Virus record (IMG/VR): IMGVR_UViG_3300020370_000164 | Span: 1-21,450 of that record | From: a virus | Length of the DNA: 21,450 nt | Direction: 5' to 3' (one strand) | Shown: piece after piece, positions 1 through 8,597 of the stretch | How the letters are laid out: each line of letters opens with the position of its first letter | How positions within the stretch are numbered: position 1 is the stretch's first letter | Notes under the pieces: generated by a model | Seen by the model: the letters and a program-made list of their open reading frames with translations, nothing else | Told to the model about the DNA's origin: nothing | The model's database searches: none | Program-made: the position numbers and the translations under genes

Positions 1-96
1 ATCTTCTTTCTTGATGGTGTGTTGCGTCAAATCAATGGCCGTAACTACCAAATTAAAAATGCTATTGAGTGGGAGAGATTTCAAAGTGGAATGTAA
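1..96 (+). CDS. uvsY: UvsY recombination mediator, C-terminal fragment
   Basis: Only the last 31 codons are present; the gene begins upstream of the window. In frame 1 the end reads ...LRQINGRNYQIKNAIEWERF... to a TAA at 94-96. This resembles the C-terminus of T4 UvsY, which has the same pattern of a leucine-rich helix, an 'I..R...IK.I' stretch and a final RF/AFxxG. UvsY loads the UvsX recombinase onto gp32-coated single-stranded DNA. The following uvsW start is only 3 bases downstream, and uvsY next to uvsW is the usual order in T4-like phages, which supports the call. The fragment is short, so identity rests on both the tail similarity and the neighbour. Confidence 0.7.
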   Translation: MFFLDGVLRQINGRNYQIKNAIEWERFQSGM

Positions 97-99
97 ATC

Positions 100-1578
100 A
101 TGGCAGATCTCGTTATCCAAAAGAAGAACGAAGTCTATTTAAAAGTACAAGCAGAGCCTCATCTTCACAAAGAGGCAGCAGAATTTTTTACCTTTGAAAT
201 CCCCTCTGCAAAATACATGCAGAAGACGAGGAGATATAAAGGTTGGGATGGTAAAGTAAGATTATATTCACCTGCTACTGGAGAGATCTATTGCGGTTTA
301 ATAGATTATCTAATTGACTGGGCAAAGGACCGAGGGTATCAGGTTGAGTATTTGGAAAGTCAATATTTTGGACATCCAAAGGAAGAAAACGATCTTGTAA
401 CTCCTCAGTCTGTAGTTCAATTTGTTCGGGCGTTGCGTCTTCCTTCTGGAATAAAGATTCGGGACTACCAATACGCAGCAATATACGAGTGCCTAAGATA
501 CAACAGAAGACTCCTATTGTCGCCAACTGCAAGCGGGAAAAGCCTAATGATTTATTCATTGGTTCGGTTTCATGTAACGGTTAAACGGAATGTACTTATT
601 ATAGTACCAACTACCTCTCTTGTCGAGCAAATGTATAAAGATTTTACACAGTATGGTTGGAGCACTGAATACCACTGTCATAAAATCTATGCTGGTGAAG
701 AAAAATATACAGACCATGATGTAGTTATATCAACTTGGCAGTCCTTATATAAGGAACCACGAAAGTTTTTTGATAGATTTGATGTTGTGATTGGTGATGA
801 GGCTCATTTATTTAAAGCTAAATCTCTTACTAAATTAATGTCTAAGTTACATGGATGTAAGTTTAGATATGGATTTACTGGTACGTTAGATGGTTCAGAA
901 ACAAATCAATTAGTATTAGAAGGTGTGTTTGGTAGATGCTCAAAGGTTACTAAGACATCAGACCTAATGAAGAAAGGACATGTTGCTCAACTAAAAGTAA
1001 AAGTTATTGTACTTAAACATAGTGAACATATCTTTGAAGGGTATCAAGATGAGATGGATTACCTTTGTGAACATGAACAACGTAATCATTTTATCCGTAA
1101 CTTAGCGTGTGATCTTAAGGGAAATACGCTGGTACTATTCAATTACGTGGAGAAGCACGGTCTCCCTCTGTATGAGATGATAAATAGTCATACGGATAAA
1201 CCAGTACATTTAGTTTATGGTGGGGTGGATGTTGATGATCGTGAAGAAATTAGGAGACTAGTTGAACATGAAAACAACAGTATTATTGTTGCCAGTTATG
1301 GCACTTTCAGCACTGGTATTAATATCAAGCGGTTGCACAACTTGGTCTTCGCTAGTCCATCGAAATCTAGAGTGCGTAACCTCCAGTCTATCGGGAGGGT
1401 ACTTCGACAGTATAGGAGAAAAGAAGTAGCAACACTATATGATATTGCTGACGATATTACTAGAGATAATGGAAAGAATTATACTCTCCTTCATCTCTTT
1501 GAGAGATTAAAAATTTACAGAGAAGAAAATTTTAAATATGAAATTGTAGAAATCAAACTAAAGGATTATGACAATTAA
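100..1578 (+). CDS. uvsW: UvsW superfamily 2 helicase
   Basis: A 492-aa DNA/RNA helicase of the T4 UvsW type, close to the T4 length. UvsW unwinds branched recombination intermediates and R-loops and helps switch from origin-dependent to recombination-dependent replication. The SF2 motifs are in order: RDYQ near residues 121-124, Walker A SPTASGKS at 141-148, the DEAH box at 233-236, TGT at 260-262 and motif VI QSIGRVLR at 429-436. The N-terminal ~110 residues form a separate DNA-binding region as in T4 UvsW. The ATG at 100 lies just after the uvsY stop. The next gene starts inside its last codons. All catalytic motifs appear intact. Confidence 0.95.
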   Translation: MADLVIQKKNEVYLKVQAEPHLHKEAAEFFTFEIPSAKYMQKTRRYKGWDGKVRLYSPATGEIYCGLIDYLIDWAKDRGYQVEYLESQYFGHPKEENDLVTPQSVVQFVRALRLPSGIKIRDYQYAAIYECLRYNRRLLLSPTASGKSLMIYSLVRFHVTVKRNVLIIVPTTSLVEQMYKDFTQYGWSTEYHCHKIYAGEEKYTDHDVVISTWQSLYKEPRKFFDRFDVVIGDEAHLFKAKSLTKLMSKLHGCKFRYGFTGTLDGSETNQLVLEGVFGRCSKVTKTSDLMKKGHVAQLKVKVIVLKHSEHIFEGYQDEMDYLCEHEQRNHFIRNLACDLKGNTLVLFNYVEKHGLPLYEMINSHTDKPVHLVYGGVDVDDREEIRRLVEHENNSIIVASYGTFSTGINIKRLHNLVFASPSKSRVRNLQSIGRVLRQYRRKEVATLYDIADDITRDNGKNYTLLHLFERLKIYREENFKYEIVEIKLKDYDN

Positions 1579-2035
1579 CTACGTAAAGCATGATGAAGAA
1601 TTCCACGGAGTTTTTAAACTGGTTAGTGGAGAAGAAGTACTGGCTAAAGCAGTAATGGCTACGGAAGATAATTGTGAGGAGTCAATAGCATTTTTACAAG
1701 ACCCAGTTTGTATACAACCTATCAATCAAGATCTAGGTAAGGGTAAAATTATGAGGGGATTAGGATTTCATCGATGGATGATGTTATCTGATGAAGAATT
1801 TTTTATTATACGTGAGAAGGATATTTTAAGTGTTGCTTCTATGAGTAAGAATATTATAGGTATGTATGAAAAATTTTTAGTAGATGAACATGCTGATAGG
1901 ATTAAAGATGAAGAACCTCAAGAAGTAAAAGATAAACGAAACGCACGACGACGGACAAAAATAGATAACACACAAGGATTCATTGGAAAAATAAACCAAG
2001 CTCGACAGGTATTTGAAAAATTATATAAAAGCTAA
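1568..2035 (+). CDS. Conserved cyanophage protein, possible Sm/Lsm-like fold
   Basis: A 155-aa protein that overlaps the end of uvsW by 11 bases, with an AAGGA at 1560-1564 before the ATG. The N-terminal ~100 residues have alternating short hydrophobic strands (FKLVSGEEVLAKAV, then DPVCIQPI, then FHRWMMLSDEEFFIIREKDIL) that suggest a small beta-barrel of the Sm/Lsm type. This would suit an RNA-binding role, but the fold is inferred from the strand pattern and no Sm signature was verified. The C-terminal ~50 residues are charged and basic (KDKRNARRRTK), perhaps nucleic-acid binding. It is the last gene before a 93-bp non-coding gap with a promoter. Function unknown. Confidence 0.75.
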   Translation: MTINYVKHDEEFHGVFKLVSGEEVLAKAVMATEDNCEESIAFLQDPVCIQPINQDLGKGKIMRGLGFHRWMMLSDEEFFIIREKDILSVASMSKNIIGMYEKFLVDEHADRIKDEEPQEVKDKRNARRRTKIDNTQGFIGKINQARQVFEKLYKS

Positions 2036-2077
2036 TACTGTTCCCCTGAACCCTTAACATGGTTATCCTACTCACGA

Positions 2078-2106
2078 TTGACAATATTGTCAAGCCTTAG
2101 TATAAT
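2078..2106 (+). promoter_or_regulatory. Consensus sigma-70 promoter of gp55 with palindromic -35
   Basis: TTGACA at 2078-2083, a 17-base spacer and TATAAT at 2101-2106 form an exact match to the bacterial housekeeping consensus. The -35 box is the left end of a perfect 16-bp palindrome, TTGACAATATTGTCAA (2078-2093), so a dimeric DNA-binding protein could compete with polymerase. Transcription would start near 2112-2114, giving a leader of about 15 bases to the gp55 ATG. Confidence 0.75.
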
Positions 2107-2128
2107 ATAATCAATACAGGATACGCAT

Positions 2129-2599
2129 ATGAGGAGAGTCGCAAAAAAGAAAGAACATTATGTTAATAATGCTGAGTTCCTTGCTGCTATCGTAAAGTAT
2201 AAGGACAAAGTTATTATTGCTCAAGAGAAAGGTCTTCCTAAACCTCGTGTCAGTAATTACATTGGAGGATGCTTCTTAAAAATAGCACAGCATTTATCAT
2301 ATAGACCAAACTTTATCAACTACATGTATAAAGATGATATGGTTTGTGATGGAATAGAAAATTGTATACAGTACATAGATAATTTTGACCCTGCTAAAAG
2401 TAAAAATCCATTTGCATATTTTACACAGATAGTTTACTATGCATTCCTAAGACGTATTGCTAAAGAGAAACGCCAGATGGATATCAAAGATAAAATCTTA
2501 GAGAAGTCTGGATATGATCATGTATTTTCAGTTGATGGTGAGGCTAGTGCTGACTATACACAGATAAAAAATCGTGTAGAGATGAACACTAAGAGATGA
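2129..2599 (+). CDS. 55: gp55, sigma factor for late transcription
   Basis: A 156-aa protein matching the T4 gp55 type, a minimal sigma factor that directs host RNA polymerase to late promoters (TATAAATA) together with the sliding clamp gp45. The middle (about residues 50-115) resembles a sigma region 2: Y-DDMV-DGIENCIQYIDNFDP, then NPFAYFTQIVYYAFLRRIAKEKRQ. T4 gp55 is somewhat longer. The ATG at 2129 follows an AGGA at 2118-2121. The stop overlaps the gp47 start. A consensus host-type promoter lies directly upstream, which fits middle expression by unmodified host polymerase. The clamp gene and a matching late promoter are both in this window. Confidence 0.93.
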   Translation: MRRVAKKKEHYVNNAEFLAAIVKYKDKVIIAQEKGLPKPRVSNYIGGCFLKIAQHLSYRPNFINYMYKDDMVCDGIENCIQYIDNFDPAKSKNPFAYFTQIVYYAFLRRIAKEKRQMDIKDKILEKSGYDHVFSVDGEASADYTQIKNRVEMNTKR

Positions 2600-3627
2600 A
2601 GATCTTATTAATAACAGATCAACACTTTGGTGTTCGTAATGACAATCTTCATTTTGTTGAACACTATAGAAAGTTTTATAGTAAAATTGTAATACCTTTT
2701 ATTAAAGCATCAGGTATTAGAGAGATTATAAATCTAGGTGATACGTTTGATAAACGTCGTTCTATAAATTATATGTCTCTGGAAGCAGCGAAGGAGATGT
2801 GGTTTGATCCTATTAAAGAACTAGGATGTAACATGACTGCCTTGATTGGTAATCATGACATATATTATAAAAACACATTACGAATTAACTCACCAGAAGA
2901 GTTATTAGGAGGATATAATATAGATGTTATCGATGAACCCACTACCCGTAATTATGACGGTACTGACATTTTATTACTTCCTTGGATATGTGATGAGAAC
3001 TACGACAGAACCTTACGAAGCATCACAGAAAGTACTGCACCTGTCTGTATGGGCCATCTTGAGCTTAACGGCTTTGAAGCTCATCCAGGTCATGTGATGG
3101 ACAAGGGTATTGATATGAATATCTTTAGTAAGTTTACTAAGGTATTCTCTGGTCATTACCATACTAAATCTAATAAGAATAATTGTTATTATCTTGGTAA
3201 TCCCTATCAACTATACTGGAATGATTATGGACAAAAAAGAGGGTTCCATGTCTTTGATACAGAAACTCTACGAACTACTTTTTATAGAAATCCCTTTGAC
3301 ACTTTTCATAAGTTGTATTATAATAATGGAGTTGTACTACCGAATGAGGAAGAAGTTAAAGGAACCTTCGTCAAACTCATAGTAGAAGACAAAGGTGATT
3401 ATACTAAATTTGATTATTTTATCAGACAGCTTCAAGACATTGGACTTGCTGACCTTAAGATTGTAGAAGATCTTAGTGTTGATATAGAAGGTGGTGATGT
3501 AGTCGTAGAGACCGAAGACACCATTACTCTATTAGATAACTACATAGATGATATAGATCTTAAGGTTGATAAAAGTAATGTTAAAAACATTATGAGGTCT
3601 CTATACATGGAAGCATCTGAACTCTAA
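2596..3627 (+). CDS. 47: gp47, Mre11-like recombination nuclease subunit
   Basis: A 343-aa metallophosphoesterase nuclease, partner of gp46; the complex resects DNA ends for recombination-dependent replication. The two-metal site motifs are present in order: D8-x-H10 (ITDQHFG), LGDTFDKR with D49, GNHD at 85-88, a GHLELNG block with H154 and GHYH at 186-189. The length matches T4 gp47 (339 aa). The start overlaps the gp55 stop by four bases (ATGA). A small gene sits between it and gp46, with start and stop overlaps on both sides. No motif looks damaged. Confidence 0.95.
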   Translation: MKILLITDQHFGVRNDNLHFVEHYRKFYSKIVIPFIKASGIREIINLGDTFDKRRSINYMSLEAAKEMWFDPIKELGCNMTALIGNHDIYYKNTLRINSPEELLGGYNIDVIDEPTTRNYDGTDILLLPWICDENYDRTLRSITESTAPVCMGHLELNGFEAHPGHVMDKGIDMNIFSKFTKVFSGHYHTKSNKNNCYYLGNPYQLYWNDYGQKRGFHVFDTETLRTTFYRNPFDTFHKLYYNNGVVLPNEEEVKGTFVKLIVEDKGDYTKFDYFIRQLQDIGLADLKIVEDLSVDIEGGDVVVETEDTITLLDNYIDDIDLKVDKSNVKNIMRSLYMEASEL

Positions 3628-3896
3628 TGTTTATTTTAACTGAAAAAGATACTGGTGGTGTTTATGCTCTTCCAAATAATGAGAACGTTAAAACCGTTCA
3701 TATGTTTGAAGAAGAGGATGATGCTAAAAGATATTTGTATCAGTTAAATGAACAAGATTATAAGAAGAAATTAGAATTAATGGAAATAGACGTTGAGGCT
3801 GTTGCTATTAATTGTGATAAATTCGGGTATGCTTATGCCATTGTTACTAGAGAAGATTTAATTTTACCTCCGATTATCGAACCTACTAAAGAATGA
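3627..3896 (+). CDS. Small DUF3110-like protein
   Basis: An 89-aa protein placed between gp47 and gp46; its ATG shares a base with the gp47 TAA. The pattern of an N-terminal beta strand (MFILTEKDTGGVYAL), an acidic 'MFEEEDDAKRYLYQL' helix and a C-terminal 'YAIVTREDLILPP' resembles DUF3110, a family of small cyanobacterial proteins that pair a short strand-helix core with a C-terminal 'IxPxD'-like end. The assignment is from memory of that family and is tentative. Its function is unknown. Co-translation with gp46/gp47 suggests use at the same stage of infection, but not necessarily a physical link. Confidence 0.8.
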   Translation: MFILTEKDTGGVYALPNNENVKTVHMFEEEDDAKRYLYQLNEQDYKKKLELMEIDVEAVAINCDKFGYAYAIVTREDLILPPIIEPTKE

Positions 3897-5608
3897 TTAC
3901 CTTTGAGAGCATTAAGTGGAAGAATTTTCTTTCTACTGGTGACCAATGGACTGAGATCCAATTGAATGAAACTAATTCTACACTTATTGTAGGTACTAAT
4001 GGTGCAGGGAAATCTACTATGTTAGATGCTCTGTGCTTTGCTTTATTCAATAAACCTTTTCGTAAGATTACTAGAGGACAACTTGTTAATAGTATTAATG
4101 AAAAAGGATTGAAGGTTGAGGTTTCTTTCTCTATAGGAAAGGATGAGTACAGAGTTTTTCGAGGGGTTAAACCTAACCTTTTTGAAATATATAAAAATAA
4201 CAAATTCGTTGATCAAGATGCAGCAACACGTGACACACAAAAGTACCTCGAACAGACAGTCCTCAAACTTAATTTCAAGAGTTTCACACAGGTCGTCATT
4301 CTTGGTTCATCCACATTTATCCCCTTCATGCAACTCAACGCCCCTGTCAGGAGAGAAGTTATCGAAGATTTATTGGACATCAAGGTCTTTTCAAACATGA
4401 ATACTCTCCTTAAAGAGAGAGTTCGTAGTGCAAATTTAAAAAATAAAGACACTATTTATTTAAAAAACATTGCTGAAGAAAGAGTTTTATCACAGGAAAA
4501 GTTAATTAATTCTTTAAAAGATCTAAAGGACGTTCGGAACAAAGAGAAGAGAGCCAAATATAAGAAAAATGAAACTAAAGTGAAAGAAAAAGAAAAGCAA
4601 AAACAATATAAGATAACCGAGAAGACTAAGTTAGAAAAGGAATGTAGTGGAATAGAAACATTTAGGGATGCATTACAATCCTTGCGAGACAAGCAAACAC
4701 AAACAAAAACAGAATTAAAAAGATTAACTAAAGAAATTAAGTTTCTTGAGACACATGATGAGTGTCCTACATGTACTCAAGTAATATCTGATACGTTTAA
4801 AGAAACTCGAATGGGTTCTTTGACTAGTACTGGAGTATTATTGACTAATGATGGTAAAGAATATGAAGAAAATATTAAGGATACAATAGATATTATCGAT
4901 GAACTCGAAAGAATTTGTTCAGAATTGTATGAGATGCGTAGTGAAATATCATCTTTAGATCGTGATATCATTAGATTAGAAAAAGAAAATTTAGATATTG
5001 ATAAAGAACTCAAGCAACAGAAGACTCCTAAGATTGATGAAGAGAAAAAGATACTAGAAAATCTTACAGGTGAATTACAAAAAGTTCAGGATGAGTGTAG
5101 TGGTATAAGTAAGTTGATAGATGAGTATCAAGTTGTATCATCTTTATTAAAAGACTCTGGTATTAAGAAGCAAGTTATTAAGAAGTACATTCCTGTATTT
5201 AATAACCTTATTAATAAGTATCTTCATACAATGGATTTCTTTGTTAACTTTACATTAGATGAAGAGTTTAATGAAGTTATCAAGAGTAGATTTAGAGATG
5301 AGTTTAGTTACTCTTCTTTCTCTGAAGGTGAAAAGCAGAAGATAGATCTAGCACTTCTCTTTACATGGAGAGAGGTTGCACGTATGAAAAACTCTGCTGC
5401 TACTAATCTTCTTATACTTGATGAAGTATTTGATAGTTCTCTTGATGCATCTGCTACAGGAGAACTACTTTCTATACTATTAAAGTTAGGAGGTGGTACT
5501 AATCTATTTGTTATTTCACATAAAGGTGATATACTTATTGATAAGTTTAAGCGTTGTCTTAGATTTGAAAAGATAAATGATTTTTCTAAATTAATTGAGG
5601 AGGAATAG
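3893..5608 (+). CDS. 46: gp46, Rad50/SMC-like recombination ATPase subunit
   Basis: A 571-aa SMC-type ATPase, close to T4 gp46 (560 aa). It pairs with gp47 to resect DNA ends. The Walker A motif GTNGAGKS is at 34-41. A long coiled coil, rich in K and E, runs from about 180 to 420 and is broken by a Rad50-type zinc hook CPTC at 291-294. The ABC signature FSEGEKQ is at 476-482 and Walker B LLILDEVFD at 506-514. The ATG overlaps the preceding stop (ATGA). All ATPase motifs are intact. The stop is followed by a strong Shine-Dalgarno (GAGGAGG) belonging to the next gene. Confidence 0.95.
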   Translation: MITFESIKWKNFLSTGDQWTEIQLNETNSTLIVGTNGAGKSTMLDALCFALFNKPFRKITRGQLVNSINEKGLKVEVSFSIGKDEYRVFRGVKPNLFEIYKNNKFVDQDAATRDTQKYLEQTVLKLNFKSFTQVVILGSSTFIPFMQLNAPVRREVIEDLLDIKVFSNMNTLLKERVRSANLKNKDTIYLKNIAEERVLSQEKLINSLKDLKDVRNKEKRAKYKKNETKVKEKEKQKQYKITEKTKLEKECSGIETFRDALQSLRDKQTQTKTELKRLTKEIKFLETHDECPTCTQVISDTFKETRMGSLTSTGVLLTNDGKEYEENIKDTIDIIDELERICSELYEMRSEISSLDRDIIRLEKENLDIDKELKQQKTPKIDEEKKILENLTGELQKVQDECSGISKLIDEYQVVSSLLKDSGIKKQVIKKYIPVFNNLINKYLHTMDFFVNFTLDEEFNEVIKSRFRDEFSYSSFSEGEKQKIDLALLFTWREVARMKNSAATNLLILDEVFDSSLDASATGELLSILLKLGGGTNLFVISHKGDILIDKFKRCLRFEKINDFSKLIEEE

Positions 5609-5609
5609 A

Positions 5610-5855
5610 ATGTGGAGGATATGGAAATATGCGTTGGGTAGCTTTTCTGACGAAAAAACTGAACCCTACGACAACTACATTGTTTTGGTACGTTCTGTTA
5701 TTTTCGTATCTTATCTCGTCACTAACTGTTTTATTATTGCAGGGGTCATAAGACACTGGGGTGACAATCAAGAAACTGTCACCTTGTCACCTGACACTCT
5801 TGCTGTAAGTGCTATGATAGGTACATCTAAGAGGAACTATGACAATCAACGCTGA
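5610..5855 (+). CDS. Small single-span membrane protein
   Basis: An 81-aa protein. The ATG at 5610 is chosen because it follows the strong GAGGAGG at 5597-5603; a TTG at 5595 in the same frame would place the ribosome site inside the gene. A hydrophobic segment (about residues 26-47, VLVRSVIFVSYLVTNCFII) should cross the membrane once, with a short charged N-terminus and a polar tail. It overlaps the start of the downstream VWA protein by 17 bases, so the two are probably translated together. No family was recognised. Confidence 0.75.
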   Translation: MWRIWKYALGSFSDEKTEPYDNYIVLVRSVIFVSYLVTNCFIIAGVIRHWGDNQETVTLSPDTLAVSAMIGTSKRNYDNQR

Positions 5856-7977
5856 AGTAAAAGGAACCCTTGCTAAACTACTAGCAACAGAAGATTTGAC
5901 TGTAGAGCATCGTCAGGTACAGACTGCTTCATTTGATGTTAACAATCGTGTATTGACCCTACCTATCTGGAAGGACGCTTCAGAGACCGTATACGACCTT
6001 CTGGTGGGACATGAAGTAGGACATGCTCTATACACCCCTAACATTCCAATCGATGCTCCTAAAGGATTTGTGAACGTTATAGAGGATGCTCGCATCGAGC
6101 GTATGATGAAGCAAACATATCCTGGTCTTAGGAAGTCATTCTTTGAAGGGTATAGAGAACTATGGCATAAGGATTTTTTTGGTGTTGCAGATGAGGAGAT
6201 ATCAGAACTAGCATTTATTGACCGCATTAACTTATTCTTTAAAGGTAATAGTTCAATAGAATTTAATGATGAGGAGCAAGTCTGGGTTAATCGTGTAGCA
6301 TCAACTAAAACATTTGATGATGTCTTAGAACTTTCTAGAGAATTATATGAGTGGGCAAAGGGTCAGCAAGAAGCTAAAGAAGCACAAGTACCTGACGAGT
6401 TAAATATTGATTGGGATAATCCTGTTGCTGGTAATGAGTTAGAGCAAGAGGTTGATACTAACAATAAAGAAGATGGTGAAGGTGAAGGTGAATCAGAAAG
6501 ACCTAATAATCAAAAATCACTTGAAGAGAGAATGGATGAGTTAGAGGATGCAATGTATGAGGATGATGCTATTGGTGGTACTGATGGTAGTGCTGATGAG
6601 ACTGAGAGTGTTACAGACAGAGCATTGCAAGAGTCACTAGAAACTTTAGTTGATGAAGATAGTAAAGAGTGGGTTTATTTAGATCTACCTAAAATTAATT
6701 TAAAGGAAACTGTTGTACCTTATCAAACTGTACAGGAAGAATTAGACTGTGGATTCTATGGTAGAGCATGTCGTGACAGAGATGACCATGATTATTACTT
6801 TGATTCTTTGAAGTTTGCTGAGAAGCATTATGAATCATATAAGAAAGAAGCACAACGTAGTGTTAACTATCTTGTAAAACAGTTTGAGATGAAAAAGTCT
6901 GCTGATGAATATAAGAGAGCAGCAACATCTAAGACTGGTGTTCTTGATACTCAGTCACTATACAAGTACAAGTTAAGTGATGATATCTTTAAGAGAGTCA
7001 CAGTAGTTCCAGAAGGTAAGAATCATGGGTTAGTATTCTATCTTGATTGGTCTGGGTCAATGCAAAATATTTTATTAGATACACTTAAACAGACTTTCAA
7101 TTTAGTATGGTTCTGTAGGAAAGCACAAATTCCATTTAGAGTATATGCATTCCAAAATGGTTGGGAAAGACATGACATTCATCCAGCAGTTAAAGATGAT
7201 TTAAATGTACTTTCATTCTGTAATGGGTTTAAACTTTTTGAATTCTTTTCATCAAGGCAAAACAAACAATCTTTAGAGAAATCTATGAGGTTGGTTTATA
7301 CTCAAGCGTTTGCTATGAATGGACATCGTTTACCTTACGTACAAGATTACACTCTTGGTGGTACTCCTCTTGGTGAAGCGGTCTTATGCTCCAGATTACT
7401 TGTTGAGCAAATGAAGAATGTTGAGAAGGTTCAGAAAGTAAATGTAGTTTGCTTGACTGATGGTGAAGCAAATCCTATGCAGTATAATTATAAGGGTCAA
7501 GATTATTATTATGAAGATGAAACGATTAGAACTAAAACTTTGTCTATGCATAAAAAATATATACTAAGAGATTCTAAAACTGGTTATACTCGTGAGTTTA
7601 AACCAAGTCCATATTTAACAACCCAACAGATTGTTGGTTTCTTTAGAGAGATTACTGACTTCAATTGGATAGGCATTCGTATCTGTACTAAGAATGAACT
7701 GAAAAGAAATGTTCGTATATTAGACTACGAAGATGCTGAGAGAATGGAGAATCAATGGTCTAAAGAAAAGTATGCAGCAGTTAAGAAATTACTTGGGTAT
7801 ACTGAAGCATTCTTTATACCATCTCAGGGTATGGGAGATGGCACTCAAGACCTTGAAGTAAAACAGAAGGGTGAAGTTGCAACTAGAGCAGAACTTAATC
7901 GTGCATTTAAAAAGCACATGGGTTCTAAGATGACAAACAAAACTATCTTAAACAAATTTGTGGAGCAAATAGCATGA
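5839..7977 (+). CDS. HExxH metallopeptidase-like / VWA domain protein (CobT-like)
   Basis: A 712-aa protein with two modules. Residues 53-90 contain GHEVGHAL (HEVGH at 58-62) followed by NVIEDARIE near 79-87, the zinc-binding arrangement of a metallopeptidase-like domain. An acidic, low-complexity linker (about 195-265, rich in E, D and G) follows. The C-terminal half is a von Willebrand factor A domain with the MIDAS motif DWSGS at 403-407, a TLGGTPLGEA segment that supplies the MIDAS threonine, and a later LTDGEAN strand. HExxH-VWA and CobT-type proteins work with MoxR/CobS-type AAA+ ATPases, and such an ATPase (CobS) is encoded at 10323-11399. Whether the pair inserts a metal or remodels a protein cannot be told from sequence. 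Confidence 0.88.
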   Translation: MTINAEVKGTLAKLLATEDLTVEHRQVQTASFDVNNRVLTLPIWKDASETVYDLLVGHEVGHALYTPNIPIDAPKGFVNVIEDARIERMMKQTYPGLRKSFFEGYRELWHKDFFGVADEEISELAFIDRINLFFKGNSSIEFNDEEQVWVNRVASTKTFDDVLELSRELYEWAKGQQEAKEAQVPDELNIDWDNPVAGNELEQEVDTNNKEDGEGEGESERPNNQKSLEERMDELEDAMYEDDAIGGTDGSADETESVTDRALQESLETLVDEDSKEWVYLDLPKINLKETVVPYQTVQEELDCGFYGRACRDRDDHDYYFDSLKFAEKHYESYKKEAQRSVNYLVKQFEMKKSADEYKRAATSKTGVLDTQSLYKYKLSDDIFKRVTVVPEGKNHGLVFYLDWSGSMQNILLDTLKQTFNLVWFCRKAQIPFRVYAFQNGWERHDIHPAVKDDLNVLSFCNGFKLFEFFSSRQNKQSLEKSMRLVYTQAFAMNGHRLPYVQDYTLGGTPLGEAVLCSRLLVEQMKNVEKVQKVNVVCLTDGEANPMQYNYKGQDYYYEDETIRTKTLSMHKKYILRDSKTGYTREFKPSPYLTTQQIVGFFREITDFNWIGIRICTKNELKRNVRILDYEDAERMENQWSKEKYAAVKKLLGYTEAFFIPSQGMGDGTQDLEVKQKGEVATRAELNRAFKKHMGSKMTNKTILNKFVEQIA

Positions 7978-8597
7978 GCATTTGGGATGGATATCGGGAG
8001 GCAGTATTTACTACGTTTCCCGATTTAAAATTTGAGAGTAATCATGTAGAGTGGACTAATAAAAGAAATGTCCATTTAACTGCAGATCTATATTCTGGTA
8101 AGCATTTTATCAAGTCTAGGCACGTTGATATATGGGATGGTACTGTTGATATCCATAACAATATAATATACCCTAAGACTGGACATAACCTTCCTTGCTT
8201 TGGTATGGACTTGATGGGATTTAATAAGAAGAAAGTTATTATTGTATTTGACTTCCAGCATCCAGTGGAGAATTTTCTATTAGATGTACCACCATTACCT
8301 GAAACAACAGAGACCTATCGTTTCTTTGAGAAGGGTAATCACTTCTCTAATAATATCTTTGTAAGGTATTGTGAGATGGATGGAGTTGATACATTCTTAC
8401 CAACATTTAAATACTATCTGTCACTCTATAAGGAAATGATAGATAAAGCAAAACCAACTGAAGAAGATACAACAGTCTATAAAGACTTTGATTCTTATAT
8501 GATAAGATTAGACCCTATCTCAGGATATCTTTCACATCAATTTGGTAAAGATGAATCTGAAAAATTAATCAAGGAGTTCTTTTTTAGTTATGCCTGA
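7974..8597 (+). CDS. pebS: PebS, phycoerythrobilin synthase
   Basis: A 207-aa ferredoxin-dependent bilin reductase. In the characterised phage family PebS reduces biliverdin IXalpha to phycoerythrobilin in two ferredoxin-driven two-electron steps. The sequence follows phage PebS closely from memory: YPKTG..LPCFGMDLM, KKVIIVFDFQHP, YRFFE-GNHFS-NIFVRYC and YKEMID..KP..EDTTVY-DFD. The two catalytic aspartates correspond to D79 (FGMD) and D180 (RLDP); their spacing of 101 residues equals that of D105 and D206 in P-SSM2 PebS. The protein is shorter only at the N-terminus, by about 26 residues. It overlaps the upstream VWA gene (ATGA) and the downstream pcyA by 8 bases. No heme oxygenase or ferredoxin gene is in the window. 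Confidence 0.93.
   Translation: MSIWDGYREAVFTTFPDLKFESNHVEWTNKRNVHLTADLYSGKHFIKSRHVDIWDGTVDIHNNIIYPKTGHNLPCFGMDLMGFNKKKVIIVFDFQHPVENFLLDVPPLPETTETYRFFEKGNHFSNNIFVRYCEMDGVDTFLPTFKYYLSLYKEMIDKAKPTEEDTTVYKDFDSYMIRLDPISGYLSHQFGKDESEKLIKEFFFSYA

Noticed and set aside
275-559. 94-codon leftward frame inside uvsW
   Set aside because: It lies wholly antisense to the helicase gene with intact motifs, has no ribosome site and shows no family pattern.
5595-5609. TTG start for the small membrane protein after gp46
   Set aside because: This stretch is the Shine-Dalgarno (GAGGAGG) of the ATG at 5610.
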